The notes under the pieces: model-generated
Told to the model about the DNA's origin: nothing
Seen by the model: the letters and a program-made list of their open reading frames with translations, nothing else
Databases searched by the model: none
Program-made: the position numbers and the translations under genes
In this document: piece after piece, positions 47,962 through 60,500 of the stretch
Layout: the number at the start of each line of letters is the position of its first letter
Numbering within the stretch: position 1 is the stretch's first letter
From: Epiperipatus broadwayi
Lineage: Eukaryota > Onychophora > Udeonychophora > Euonychophora > Peripatidae
Assembly (NCBI GenBank): GCA_028023455.1
Contig: JAQFVV010006695.1
Coordinates: 1-64,000, forward strand
Length of the DNA stretch: 64,000 nucleotides
Reading direction: 5' to 3'

Positions 47962-50900
47962 CTATTAATTGAAAGGAAACCCTTTCATTCCTCTTGGAGG
48001 GCTTAAAGAAACTGAGCAAGGCAAATTCTTAATGTCCACTCCATACGTTCTTGTGATTGCAGCTGTTATTACTATGTGATTATTCATATAATATATAAAC
48101 ATGGTTGGGCTGCTCACCAACACACATTAGCCAGCGCGATGAGGTTATTGGATTTTTATCTCTGAGTTTAAGATCAAAAACACCATGGACTTTCTTCTCA
48201 GTTGGCTGATAAGGCAGAATGAATGCTTGTGTAAATGATAATATTTTTCCAATATATATATACAATTATGACAGACAAAAAAAATCATGGCCCTTATTCC
48301 CAGGAGACTGTAAAGTCACCAACCCAGGCAGCAGTTGGTGGCCGAAGGCAGAGGCTGCTCAGAACCCCTGATTGTGGACACAGGCTGCCATTTGATGATG
48401 CCTTTTTTTATTTAGGTACTTACAACAGCAGATCACTTTCAAGTGAAGAAAGATTGCAAGAGTTAGAAGAAAAAACTTTTATATTAAATGGGATATTATT
48501 GGACTTTGTGAAGTTAGAAGAAAAGGCGAAGAGACAATTGTTTTAAAAAGTGAACATGTACTCTATTATAAAGGCACAAATATTGGAAATACAAGTGGAG
48601 TAGTATTCATTATAAATAAAAAGTGAAAGAACAACATTATGGAGATTGATGGTGTATCGGACAGAGTGGCAAGATTAGTTATACAACTTAATAGCAGATA
48701 CCAAATGCAGATAATTCAGGTTTATGCCCCAACAAGTTCTCAAAGTGATGAAGTAGTAGAAAATTTTTATATGGATGCACAAAAGGCTTTTGATCAGAGT
48801 TAACAACATTTTAAAATTGTTATGGGAGACTTTAATGCTAGAATTGGTAAACAAATGAAAGATGAAAGTGCTGGCGGTAATTTTGGTTATAGTAATAGAA
48901 ATGAGAGATGGCAGAGACTTGTGGAGTTTGCAGGAAAAGGAAAACTTTATATTATGAATTATTTTGAGAAAAATTTAAAAGGAAATGGACATGGAAGCAT
49001 CCAAATGAAAGTACAGCAGAATTGGATTATATTTTGACTAACAGAAAATACATATTTCAAGATTGTAATGTTCTTAATAAATTTAACAGAGGAAGTGATC
49101 ATCGGTTAGTAAGATGTGAAATACATGTTAATGCAAAACTAGAGAGACAAAAATTATTGAGAAAAACAATATTTACAGTTGATATTCCTAATTTTCAGAA
49201 ACATTCTAATGAATTTAAAATAGAACTTACAAATAGGTTTCAAGTATTAGTAGATTTTGAACATGATTCAGATTTGAATGAAATTAATATGAAAACAACT
49301 GATATACTTTTAAAAACTGCAACAGCACTTGATCAATAAAATTTCTACTGAGACTAGAGAATTTATGAAGAAAAGAAGGAAAATGAAGATATACAAAAAT
49401 GATGCGTTAAAAAGAATTGAATATCTCAAATTTTGTAAAATGATGCAGAAAAGTTTTGAAAATGATATAAGACAGTATAACTGTGAACTAGCAAGGAAAG
49501 CAACAGAAGGGAATGAAAGTCTCAAAAGTGTAAAACAACATTTTGGTATTGGTAGGAAATTCATATCTGCAATAAAAAAAAAAGCTGGAATTATTACTAA
49601 AAAGAGAGATGACATCATGAAATGGATAGAAGACTTTTATAAAGAATTATATAGTAATAAAGAACAAATACCTCCTATATCTATGACATCTTCTGAATTA
49701 CCCAGAATTTTAAATGAAGAAGTGAGACATGCAATTAAATATATGAAGGAAAAGATTCCAGATTCCAGGTAATAGTAGAATTATAATTGATATATTTAAA
49801 GAAGCAGGGGAAAAAATAGAATTTTTTTTAGCAATGTTATATACCAAATGTCTAAATGATAAAGATGTACCAGATGATTGGAAGAATGCAGTATTAATAT
49901 TAATATTTAAAAAAGGTGATAAAGAGGATATTAGAAATTACAGACCTATCAGCCTTTTATCAGTTACATACAAATTTTTTACCAAGATAGTTACAACTCG
50001 ACTACAGAGAACATTGGATTTCTACCAATCAAGAGAACAAGCTGGATTTAAAAATGATTTTAGTACAGTAGATAATATCCAGGTATTGAGAGAAGTTACA
50101 GAAAGGACAAATGAATATGAGTTGTCATTATGTTTTGGATTTGTAGATTATGAAAAGGCATTTGATTCTATAAACATTTCTTCAGTGATTAAAGCATTGG
50201 ACCAAGGTATAGATCCAGGATATTGTCATATTTAAAAGAATATTTATAAAAATGCAACAGCAACAATTAGATTACATAATGATACTGGAAAAGTCAACAT
50301 TGGGAAAGGTGTAAGACAAGGTGACTCCATACCTCCAAAACTTTTTACAGCAGTGCTGCAAGAAATATTTTGTGGATTAAAATGGGAAGCTAAAGGAGTG
50401 AAAGTAAATGGAGATTATTTAAGTCATTTAGATTTTGCACATGATGTGGTTGTTTTTGCAACTTATGCTTCAGAGCTGCAGGAAATGTTGCAGGAGTTAT
50501 CAGATGAAAGTAGGTCTAAAGATAAATGTTAAAAGACTAAAGTAATGTTTAATGGATTTTCTCAAAATATGAAAATAAAGATTGATTATGATGAGTTAGA
50601 AGAAGTTAACAATTACAAACACCTTGGTCAGATTATTAATACAGATGGAAACATAATGGATGAAATTAGTCATAGAATTAAACTTGGTTGGAGTGCTTTT
50701 GGTAGAAATAACTTAATAGTAAAAGGAAATATACCTATGTGTTTGCTCAAAATATGAAAATAAAGATTGATTATGATGAGTTAGAAGAAGTTAACAATTA
50801 CAAACACCTTGGTCAGATTATTAATACAGATGGAAACATAATGGATGAAAGTAATCATAGAATTAAACTTGGTTGGAGTGCTTTTGGTAGAAATAACTTG

Positions 50901-50976
50901 ATACTAAAAGGAAATATATCTACGTGTCTGTAAAGGAAGATTTTTAATAAATGTGTTTTACCTGTTCTTACTTATG
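47962..50976 (+). pseudogene. RTE non-LTR retrotransposon, copy 3 (nearly full length, dead)
   Basis: It starts at the shared CTATTAA 5' end, with 306 bp of 5' UTR, and ATG at 48,268 (MTDKKNHGPYSQ). Endonuclease motifs are YNSRSL, GDFNARIG (about 48,828-48,851) and GSDHRLVR (49,094-49,117). RT motifs are FVDYEKAFDS (50,139-50,168), RQGDSIPPK, FAHD in place of FADD (50,435-50,446) and YKHLGQII. Stops and frameshifts break it into at least seven frames. At 50,976 it stops abruptly at CTTATG before YGSETW, so about 430 bp of 3' coding and tail are missing. Positions 50,205-50,976 are shared, inverted, with the left arm. The Asp-to-His change in FADD would itself abolish activity. Confidence 0.9.
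50561..50935 (+). repeat. 185-bp tandem duplication inside RTE copy 3
   Basis: CTCAAAATATGAAAATAAAG occurs at 50,561 and 50,746, each followed by the same RT segment (motif E region). Copy 2 and the left-arm fragment have a single copy, so the duplication arose after the inverted repeat formed, or was lost on one side. Confidence 0.9.
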
Positions 50977-52225
50977 TATCAATAATGAAAGAAAGAAACA
51001 GTGCACTGGCAAAGACAGTACTATCAGGCTTCTGAATTTTAGGCTATTAAGATCATATATAATTTTCAATGATCATCCAATTTTGACAGGCAATGTCTTC
51101 CAAATTATTTATGAGGACTACTAGTTTTAATTTTAACAGTATACAAGCCTAACACGAGCATCAGTTTTGAAAGAAACTTTTTAAATTCCAACCATCAATA
51201 AAGATATTAAATGTATATATATTTTGCTCTAAATCTTTTTTTTTTTTTTCTGACTCTGCATAATATCTTACTTTTCTCATACGGTACTTATTAAACCTAT
51301 TATTTTGAAATTTCCTTGTGACATTTTTAGTTATTAAAATGATTCTAAAATTTTAAATACAATTTCAATAAATATTTATGCCTTTAATATTATTGTGAGA
51401 GAAAGTTTTGATAAACAGATCTTCGAATTATTGCTTGCGAGTAACAAGCACACGGTATACCCAGCACGCAAGTAATACTTTATTTTTCGAAATAGTAATC
51501 TATAAACCGAAATATAATTTATATTACTTTAAAATTTATTGAAAATATTAATTGAAAGTGAAAAAAAAAAAAGTTTTACAAACAATAATCTTTTAAAATA
51601 ATACATTTTTGAACGATATACTGCCATAGGAAAAAAAATTAGCTTTTTTTTTTAAAAAAAAAAAAATTACGTTTTGTTTTATTTACAAAAAAAAAAAAAA
51701 ACCACTTTTAGAGTAAATAATTAAAAAAACAGATCGCTTTTTACAAAGTCATACTTTAAAAATACCTCGATTCATGAAATGGTGAAATAGAATGTAAAAT
51801 TATTACGTTTGACCGTATATTTAAATAGTTATGACTTTATAAATTATTCACCCCTGTGCATTATAGGCCCTGAATGTTTTAAGTATTATGTTCATAAACG
51901 TTAGCGATGAGGCATTTAGAGGTTGCTGTTTTTACCATGTGTAACGTGGAGAAACAGCACCGCGTAGTGGGCTAGAATCTAGGTAGGTTCTGATAGCAGA
52001 TGACACATAAGCTAGATGTGTTTACGGCAATCAGTGCCACCTAGGTTCTTGGTAGCAGACGATGTAGGCTGCCAGCTAGCTTGTGGAAGGTTCCTGTGCG
52101 TACACATGGTGAACAGCGCCACCTAGCGGCAGGAAAAAGCGTCATCTGCTTTCGAGGCCCCTACCCTGTATGTTCTGTGTGAAAACACAGAAACAGCGCC
52201 TCTAGCGACCACATAGCAGGTCGGG
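50977..52225. repeat. Right arm, outer part of inverted repeat
   Basis: Inverted partner of 39,902-41,134. It includes the GGCGCTG-type subterminal motifs on the opposite strand (CAGCGCCACCTAGCGGC, CAGCGCCTCTAGCGACC) and ends CGGG before TTAA at 52,226-52,229. Confidence 0.9.
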
Positions 52226-52552
52226 TTAAAGTACCAAATAAATTATTAACATTCAATAACAAATTATTCTTTGGTTATTCTTGTCTTATGTTTTACACAT
52301 ACATCTTGTTAATTAGGTTGCATTATACATAATTCAGCCTCCATTGATTTTAAGCCAGTCTATTACATTTATTGATGATTCTTAATGACATAGTAACATA
52401 ATTAGAAGCTAGCACATCCTGTTAGGCATTCGAAGTCATGTAGCATCAATATTTCCCTGTAGATCTCGTTTCTCTGCTGTGTCTCCGGGACTGGAATAAA
52501 TAAATTTCATCTGTTATGCTCAGAAATGTTCATAGTGTTATGTTTTAGAGAA

Positions 52553-52680
52553 AGGTAAACAGGGCAGAATCCATGATTACTCTTGACCTGTGTATCTCGG
52601 GCATGAGTGGATTTAAGGTACTTTTGCCTAGATTCTGAATATTGTTAGATGAACATACAATTCTAACCAGTACAATATTA
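52553..52680 (+). mobile_element. tRNA-derived SINE, 3' portion (copy B)
   Basis: GTAAACAGGGCAGAATCCAT, GGATTTAAGGTACTTTTG and AACATACAATTCTAACCAGT match copy A at 12,519-12,650. It lies about 320 bp beyond the inverted-repeat element. The intervening 52,230-52,552 is unremarkable. Confidence 0.65.
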
Positions 52681-53329
52681 CTGAATAGAAATATTAAGCT
52701 GAATTAACAGTATTAAATCATAAAAATAAAAACATGCATTATTTACAATATTAAATCAGAAAAATATTTATTATTCAAAAGCCCTGCTTTGATCCTCTGA
52801 ATAGTTAAATAATAATTTCAGAGCAATTATTTTGTATATAAATCAATATAGATTTTCATTTATACATAATTTCAATAAACTAAGATTAAATATTAATAGA
52901 GCTAAAAGAATGTATGGTATCATTCTAATGTTTTCATAACTATTGATTAAGCATAGCTTATTGGCAGTAGCATATAAAATCATAGAAATTAAAACAATGA
53001 ATTTTAAATGTTATTTTCGAAGTTAAAATTATAAATAAATACATCAAAAATAAAATTTGTATTCATATACATATAAATACCATATTAAAATACAATTCTC
53101 AATAATAAAAAAAATCAAATAATTTAATAATTTAAGTCTTGGGAATTCATGAGTTTGAGTACGGAAATGACAAAAATGGGCCACAATCCATGAACTGTAA
53201 GCTCCAGAACCTTCCATTCTATAACTGCAACAAATCATGCAATAACAATTTTTATAATAAATTGATATCTCCATATGATCATATATATATATATATAGTA
53301 ATTTATATTAAAACATTAGCAAACTGCAT
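52681..53329. other. AT-rich DNA, no recognised gene
   Basis: Nothing supported on either strand. A (TA)n run lies near 53,282-53,296. Confidence 0.5.
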
Positions 53330-53450
53330 ATAGTAGTGCCACCTCTCCATATACTAATGCCACCTAGGGTAAGTCTTAGTACCCAATGGATAAATCCCTA
53401 TCTAGTGCCTATTCATACAATATTCCCAGATTACTGCAAGAATTTGCCAT
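53330..53450 (+). mobile_element. Diverged copy of the 26.5-kb MITE
   Basis: TAGTAGTGCCACCTCTCC, CTATCTAGTGCCTATTCATA and CAATATTCCCAGATTAC parallel blocks inside the hairpin at 26,541-26,741. The inverted arm is poorly kept. Confidence 0.5.
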
Positions 53451-53744
53451 TGTTTTAACAGCTTATATAAGTATAGGAAATGGTGATGAATGTGATGTTT
53501 AATTAATATTGTTTAATGATGAATTATATTTTACTCTATAAATTAAAAAAGATTGACTTCTTTTTTATAAGTTATTGCAAAATTTAGATATGTATATATT
53601 TAGAGTTTACAAATATAGCTTCAAATATGTGCATGGCTGCAAGAGTGTGAAATACATATAACTTAATAAATAATATGTTTTTGTATATAGCTGGAACAGT
53701 ATATATATATATGCACAAACATGTATGTAAAAAATATTTTATAC

Positions 53745-53945
53745 AAATACATTGACGTATGCATATGCTATGTACCGGTCAAAACATGTATACCCATCTA
53801 ACATGAGCTGGAACTCACAAAATGTACTTCAAACCCAGTCAAGCCCGAGATTAAGGTCAGGGACCAGCCTGAATTCGAACCCATTCTCTAAGCCCCAGAT
53901 CAAATACCTAATGGATAACATAACAATGATGGCACATGAGAAATA
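53745..53945 (-). mobile_element. tRNA-derived SINE (copy C, with head)
   Basis: Read on the minus strand: a tRNA-like head ending in box B GGGTTCGAATTC (53,886-53,871), then TTAATCTCGGGCTTGACTGG, GTTTGAAGTAC and TTTTGACCGGTACA at the tail end. The tail blocks are those of copies A and B, so this copy identifies the family as tRNA-derived. Box A is degenerate. Confidence 0.6.
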
Positions 53946-54269
53946 ACTTTAATCCAGCCCACTAGCAAAGCGGAGAAGACAATGAGACAGCTATTAACTA
54001 TGACTAAACTCAAATATATATAAGCATGGCTGTACTTTTGGAAGTGGAGAAAAGAGGAATTCGAACTACTCAGACAAGTTGGATAATAAAAATTAGTTTA
54101 ATATAGGGACAAATTGTTTATATACATTTATAAATTAATTGCAAACATTAGTATGTGCGTGAATGAGCAAGCGGTCTACCAAACGATAGATAATTATATA
54201 GTGTCATTCACGCTATTATTTCTCATATGCTCTTTTATTAGCTAAATGATATACTATAAATAAACACAC

Positions 54270-54640
54270 ATCTTTGGTGAGTCCAATATTAAGATGCAAA
54301 TCAACTATTAGAAAAAATTTATATAAAATTGTTATTAACGCTTTTATATATGGTTCTGAAACATGGCGACTAACATATGACTTCGGGGAGCATTCCGAGA
54401 TTCATTACAGATATAATATAAACTATTTCCATGGCATTACAGTCGTGAAAATAAATAAAATACATTTAAAAACATATTTGATTATATAACTAAATACTTA
54501 ATGAAAATTCCTTTAATTAGCGCTGGTAAGAAGAACGCTTTATTTTCCCCAAGGCATATAGATACTCTTAAATACAGAAATAAGTTACGATGGTGGGATT
54601 GTATATGGCTGAAATAAATTTAATTGATAAAACTCGACGT
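54270..54640 (+). pseudogene. LINE fragment, region after the RT catalytic core
   Basis: KIVINAFIYGSETWRLT at about 54,320-54,375 matches the conserved '(V)..(VLLYGSE.W.(L/M)T)' segment downstream of LINE RT motif E. KLRWWDCIW follows near 54,585, where the family has (K)LRW.GHV. The fragment is decayed by stops and belongs to a different element from the RTE copies. Confidence 0.5.
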
Positions 54641-56040
54641 AGTTGGCATTTATATATATTTTAGGCAGAGCGCAATTTTAATATTAGAGCATTAAAACTG
54701 GATCATGAAGAAAAAGAAATAATACGAAGAAGTTTGCGGTGCTGACATAATAAGCCAAGAAATAACGGGAAAAGTCGTGCTTCTGGACGAGAGATGAAAG
54801 TGAATAAGCATGCCGTGGACATCGCCAACGTGCAGGCCTTTTTTTTTAACGAAGAAAGTGGATAGGCATAGCATGTGCCAGACCTAGGGAATCACCGCCA
54901 GAGGCCCTTTTATACAAAATAAATGGTTCTGGAACGGTCAACTATCCTCAGAACAGGGCTTGAAAAGAAGTCTATGGGTTCGAACTTGTCACAACTCCCA
55001 AATTAAGAAGCACACACATATATAAACACAATATAAGGCTGAATGTCAGTAACGCAGTAATGATAAATGTCACTAACGACATTGAATAAGTTTTACTGCT
55101 TTAAAAACAAATGACCCTAGTTTGAATACCATAATTTAGACAAATAATACGCTATGCAGTGATATATATAGAGAGAGATTTCCCTAAATAAAATATATGT
55201 TAAGATTTTATATATATAAAATATATGTTAAGATTTTATTTAGTAAAAAAAAAAAACATTAAGATTTACCCCCTTCCCTTTTCTGCTATTTAAAATAAAT
55301 TAATCCCACCATTTATTTTACAATAACTGGAATATTTAAGTACTGTATTTGATAATTTAAGAGTATGTAAAAATAAAATTAGCAGTTATAGAAAACAACT
55401 AATTGGTCACCTTTTCAGAATTGAATAATAACATTTATAAAATAAATAAAGTTTCAGAGCGTTAATTAGCTTGAGTTCTGGATTCACCCCGGGCAGAAAA
55501 TCCAGAGTTAAACAAATATATTTTTTTATACTAAAACAGAAATAAAATGTTGGCTCGTAAAGCAATCTGGCGAGCGTATTAATTAATAATGATTTATGTT
55601 TTAAGGGAACATTAATAATCTCAATTCATGAAGTTTTATTTAAAAGAGAAGATTTTAGAAATTCAACTCGTCAGATTGCTTGAGACTGGCATATTAATAA
55701 TAAAAACATACATATAAATAAATGACCGCACCAGAGTTAAAAAAGTTAGAGCACATGAGAAAAATTAGATTTATAGAAATTATTTAAGAGCAATTTACAT
55801 ATTATATATTAGAAATAAAGTTAAATAATACATTAGGAGAAGAAGACTTGATAATAGAGTTTGAGATTAGTTAGACTAGTTTTGCTTGCGGCTTGAACAT
55901 TTACTTTGCACTATTTTAAGAGTCCATATTTTAAAGTCTGCTCATGCATGGCAATTGGTTCTTAAATAACAGCAAACTTTTATTCACATTCCACAATTCT
56001 CCAGTCGGGCTTTTACTTCATTTTAGGGTAGCAGAATATT
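54641..56040. other. Mixed repeats, no recognised gene
   Basis: Positions 54,690-55,010 are less AT-rich and end with GGGTTCGAACTTGTC, a box B-like site that could mark another tRNA-derived SINE. A 40-bp duplication (TAAAATATATGTTAAGATTT) occurs twice at 55,190-55,240. The rest is AT-rich. Confidence 0.4.
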
Positions 56041-56127
56041 ATGGCAGCGGAAGATGATGACCCAACAGGGCCGAGAAGGGTGGTGGACTTACTACTACAT
56101 CTTTTTAAGTTTCACAACGACGTGTAG
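56041..56127 (+). other. Small ORF in GC-richer island, unrecognised
   Basis: An ATG in fair context opens 28 codons (MAAEDDDPTGPRRVVDLLLH then LFKFHNDV) to TAG, inside about 120 bp of clearly higher GC. It looks like a start exon or the 5' end of a repeat. No family or donor is recognised. Confidence 0.2.
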
Positions 56128-56922
56128 TATGTTAACAATACCGTTCTCTCAATAGTAGCTATTCTATCTCTTGGTGATTTAAAATTCGGCCATTTTATAC
56201 ACTGCTCAGGTATTTCTGGAATGCTTTTAATTACTTAGTTTTAGCTCACAATCTAATCTCTGATCTTACAATTCTTACTTTTTCTTTATCGATTGTTTTT
56301 GAAGATGCAACAGTAAGATAATGTCCAAAAATAAATTCAAATCTATTTCCAGATTAGAAATAGATTCGAGAAAAATGTTTATAACAAAAGAAAATCTTTG
56401 ATCTTAATCCCCATTTCATTTTAAGTAAAAACTTTAATTAAAAATACCTTCCCCAGATTAAAACAATAGTGTTTCCAACCCTTTAATTATTTTTGGACAA
56501 TAAACGGTTGCATCTTCCATATTGGATTTTATAAAATACAGTTTAATAGGAGAAAAAATACTTTAAAAGAAAAAGTTGTATAAATGACATATAATAAAAT
56601 ATTTTTAAAAAATCAATATTTTGTTAGTATTTTGTTCCTATATATATATTTGAGCCGCACCTATGTACTTTAATACAAAAGAACTAATACTTAATAAAAA
56701 AGAATTAATAATAATTTTAAAAAATGTTATTGAAACGTTAAAATTTTATAACTTAGGTGCGCATCTCAAATACATACATAAAATATATATACACAACAAA
56801 AGGAGCGGGATGGGATATAGGGTTTGAATATAGGTTAGTAGACGGAACTATGAAGCTCAACATCTTAAGCTAAGATTGACTACTTCAATAATACATTTGA
56901 TAATTCCAAGTCAGAAGAAAAA

Positions 56923-56946
56923 CTAACCCTAAACCTAACCCTAACA
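56923..56946 (+). repeat. Short interstitial telomere-like run
   Basis: Three to four units of CCCTAA with one variant (CTAACCCTAAACCTAACC then CTAAC). Possibly a break-repair scar, or chance in AT-rich DNA. Confidence 0.5.
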
Positions 56947-56964
56947 ACTTTTACTTTTTATTGT

Positions 56965-57130
56965 CATTCTATTTGAAGTAAAAAATAGCAGTAATATCTG
57001 TTTTTTTAAAAAAAAAAAAAGTAAAACGAAGACTAAAAAAGTAAAAAATAGCGGTAACACAATAATATCTGTTTCTTTGTAGAAATAAAATGTAAAAGGA
57101 AGACTAAGAAATTTTACTTTTTATTCCAAT
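56965..57130 (+). repeat. Two-unit imperfect tandem repeat
   Basis: AAGTAAAAAATAGC-GTAA, AATATCTGTTT and a GAAGACTAA block occur twice with an offset of about 62 bp, framed by TTTTACTTTTTATT on both sides. Confidence 0.55.
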
Positions 57131-57398
57131 TATGAGTTTTTAAACAACAACAAAAAAAAAAGTTGTAACCCCAGTAAAAAAATATCCGATAGAAAATTGA
57201 TTTTTCTAATAAAGCAAAATAAAAAACACAAATCAAATTGTAATGTTTATTTTATTTTACATTTATTATTACCATTTAATTTGTATACGTTAATAAAAAA
57301 TAATATTTAAAAAAGACGATTTTGTTTTGTTTTTATTTTCGCATTACAAAAAACACATCAAAATGATTAAAAGCAATGGCCCGGGAATGGTCATATTT

Positions 57399-57533
57399 TA
57401 TAGTTTTAGCATAAAAACAGCGCCATCGAATGGCGTCTTTGTCTATAAGACAAGCGCCATTCAGGTTCTCATCTTATAGTTTTAGCGTGAAAACGGCGCC
57501 ATCGAACGGTGTCTTTATCTATAAGCACCATTC
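57399..57533 (+). repeat. 75-bp tandem duplication with GCGCCAT hairpins
   Basis: TTATAGTTTTAGC starts at 57,399 and 57,474. Each unit contains GCGCCATCGAA-GG-GTCTTT (an internal GCGCCAT/ATGGCG hairpin) and a CTATAAG block. It is GC-rich against its surroundings and is probably a transposon end. Confidence 0.7.
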
Positions 57534-60500
57534 AAAAATAATGTTTCATTTTCCTAATTTATCACCGCTTTCTGGTCAAACTAGATTTTGCTAGTTTCTA
57601 GAATTGAACTTTTTCAGATATTTATCACTGCTATTTTTCGGTAAGATAAAGTGTTTGCTAGATTTTGCTAATTTGTACAAGTTGTCAAGCATCTGTTAAG
57701 ATTTTCCACACCCAAGAACCAAGTATTGGAAATTGATGTGTGGAGTTTTTTTTTTTGTAAAATTACAGGAGAAGTAAATAATAAAGCCAAAGGAAAAGAT
57801 CAATTACTTTATTGACCAAATTAAGATGGAAATAATTTTCTGTATGTTTCAATCAAAACAATACTACATTGGAAAAATGGCAATTAAAGCAACAAATGGA
57901 TTTTTCTTTCTATAAAAAAAAAAAAAAAACTTAAAGGAAAATAGATAATAAGGGTTAGATATATATATATTTTGCAAGTAAATAAAGTTAAAATAATTAC
58001 TTTGTATATTTTCTCAAAATAATATTACAGGCAATTTCAAAACTTTAAATAATTTTAATGATCAATAGCTCTAAAAAGACATTACTTTGTACAACTCATT
58101 CCATATTTTTTTCTTTCATATTTATTTGTAACCTTTATTTCTTAAAAAAAAAAAAAAAAAAAAACACCATTAATTCATACAAGTAAATTATATTTGTCCA
58201 ATTAATTCAGAATTTTGTTCTTTTTATTTTCTTAATTGAATTTCTGAATTTTTTAGCTGCTTATCAATTGTAATATCATTTCTGAAAAAAGTACAAATAA
58301 CATCTCATATAGCTATTATGGTTTCAAAACTTGTCTGAAGAATCATATCAAATTATTATTCAATAGGGAAGCAATGCACTTTTAATAAGATAAAAAAGGA
58401 TTAAAGTACATACAATGCCTAATTCTTAAAGTGATAATGTTTTTTTTGTTTTTGTTGAGACTAATTGCATTGGTGTAGATAAACCTCAAACAGTATTGAA
58501 GAGCTGAAGATCAGTTGATATTGATGTGTATTTCTATTAATATTTGCGAGTTGAAAGTCATCGAAACAAAATCAGAGTTAGCTTTGTATCTGCGATTATC
58601 AATTTCGAGTAGTAGCATTCTTAGCATAATTCATTTATATCTTGTGCGTGGGTGCACAGGATTCCATCATTTATATAAGCAGCATATATTATCCTAGCCA
58701 TGAAGGAGAATGTCAGTGAATGGCAAAATATGTCTAATAAAAAAAATATCGTCTACATTCCATAAGTGCATCATTACTGTTCAAATTTAGATAATATATT
58801 TAAAGGAGAGAAGAAAAAAAATTAAACACCGAATGACACATGAAAAATAATGGATAAAAGAGGGGTATAGAGATTATTTTCTTTTTTAAATTCAAATGGA
58901 ATTAGAAAGAAAATAGGCAGAGAAATGAGTCATAACAGTAATTCATAGAGGGCATAAATGGTTATATATTACAAAGATGATTGACTAAACAGGATGATAT
59001 CTGAAATATACAGAGTATTTAATTCCTTAATCTAAATATAGAGATTATTTGTTGATGGAATCACTCATCAATCTATGGTCTACATGTTATAAAAGCACAA
59101 TGTGAATTGCAATAGAGAGGAATCTTGGATTTTGACAAGTATATTTTAAAAGTAAAGGATAAGGTATCTTTTTAATTAAACATGGTATTATTTTTATAGA
59201 AGCAACAGTAATGGGCAAACTATTTAAATTTTATATACATAAACAAAAAAAAAAAAAAGAGCAAATTTATTTATACAATCAAATATGTTAAACACAAATT
59301 ATAGTAACACATTAAATTTATGCAAGAATGTAATTTTATCTTTACATAAAAAAGTATTTTATTTTTGTTTGCAAGTTAATTTTTTAGATCTTTGACAAAA
59401 AATAAGATTACAGTTATTGTGGAAGGAGAATTGAATTTTGTCTGCATGATCTATGCTTTAATCATGATAATAAGACTTGAAAAAAAAAAAGAGAGAAGCA
59501 ACAAGTAGATCAATTGCAAGCTGAATAATAGCATGTCTCTTCAGTCCTGTTGGTTATGTAAATTAAAGAAAACATAGTTACAAGAACAATATTTTATAGT
59601 CCGTTGGTTCTAGCAGTATGCATACTTATCTTTGCTAAGTCTCCATGTGATTAAATACAGAGATGGCAGTGTCTGGATTTCACATATTCCAGAGTTTTTG
59701 ATTTGCCTGTCTTGTTAGAAATGTGTTCCTCTTAAGTCTAAAAGATTTGATTACAAATCCTATACTAAAAATTGGCTTGAAAAAATGCATTGAAAAAGTT
59801 ATAGTATGACTTCCAAATGATTTAACAATATCAGTCTGATTTATTTATTTGGGAATAATTTTTGACAATGATTTTATGTAAATGTATCCCCCCACCCCTT
59901 ATAAAAAAAAAAAATTGAATTAAAAATCAATTTTTGTAAGGATATTATCATCCTTATATTTTGTGCTATTATTTTTTTGTTTAAAATTGTTTATATACAT
60001 TTTTTTTTTTTAAAAAAAGGGTGGGGTGAAGAGTATTTCTATTTAATTCTACATATCAAACTATATTAATTTTACAGATAGCATAAATTACCATGTGCAT
60101 GTAAAATGTAGTTTCATTCTCATTGAATTTTTTGTTTGTTAGTTGAAAATGTCTTTCAGAGTAAATAAAAAAAATCAGCTGTTCCTTTCATTTTAGTATC
60201 TCTTCTAAAGCAGCAAAAAAAAAAAAAAAAAAAGAGGGGGGGGGGGATCAACTATACCAGAAGTTATTGCACATTCTCCTTTTAAATGCTATATTAAAAC
60301 TGACATTTAACTAAATCACATAATAGCAGTATTTTGAAAATTATATGAAATAATTTTATCTTTGAGTAACTACAGTAAAAATATGCACTAAGCATGCATA
60401 TGAGATTATATTTTGTAGATAATTGCTTTCTTTAAAATATTTTCAAAATGGCAATGAAATAGACAAGTTTTTTTTTTTTATGAATTGTTCTGTAAAACTT

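Larger units (their letters stand above)
39902..52225. mobile_element. 12.3-kb inverted-repeat element flanked by TTAA
   Basis: The left end CCCGACCTGCTATGTGGTCG and right end CGACCACATAGCAGGTCGGG are exact inverted matches, preceded and followed by TTAA. TTAA target duplication with a CCC start fits piggyBac-type ends; Kolobok elements also use TTAA. Arms run 39,902-41,634 plus 47,493-47,577 on the left and 50,205-52,225 on the right, about 93-97% alike by eye. Removing the nested 5.85-kb insertion and one copy of its duplication leaves an ancestral element of about 6.5 kb: two 1.84-kb arms and a loop holding the RTE 5' part. No transposase is seen, so it is non-autonomous. The 4-6 bp outside TTAA are also partly symmetrical (TACT/AGTA), which may be chance. 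Confidence 0.8.
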
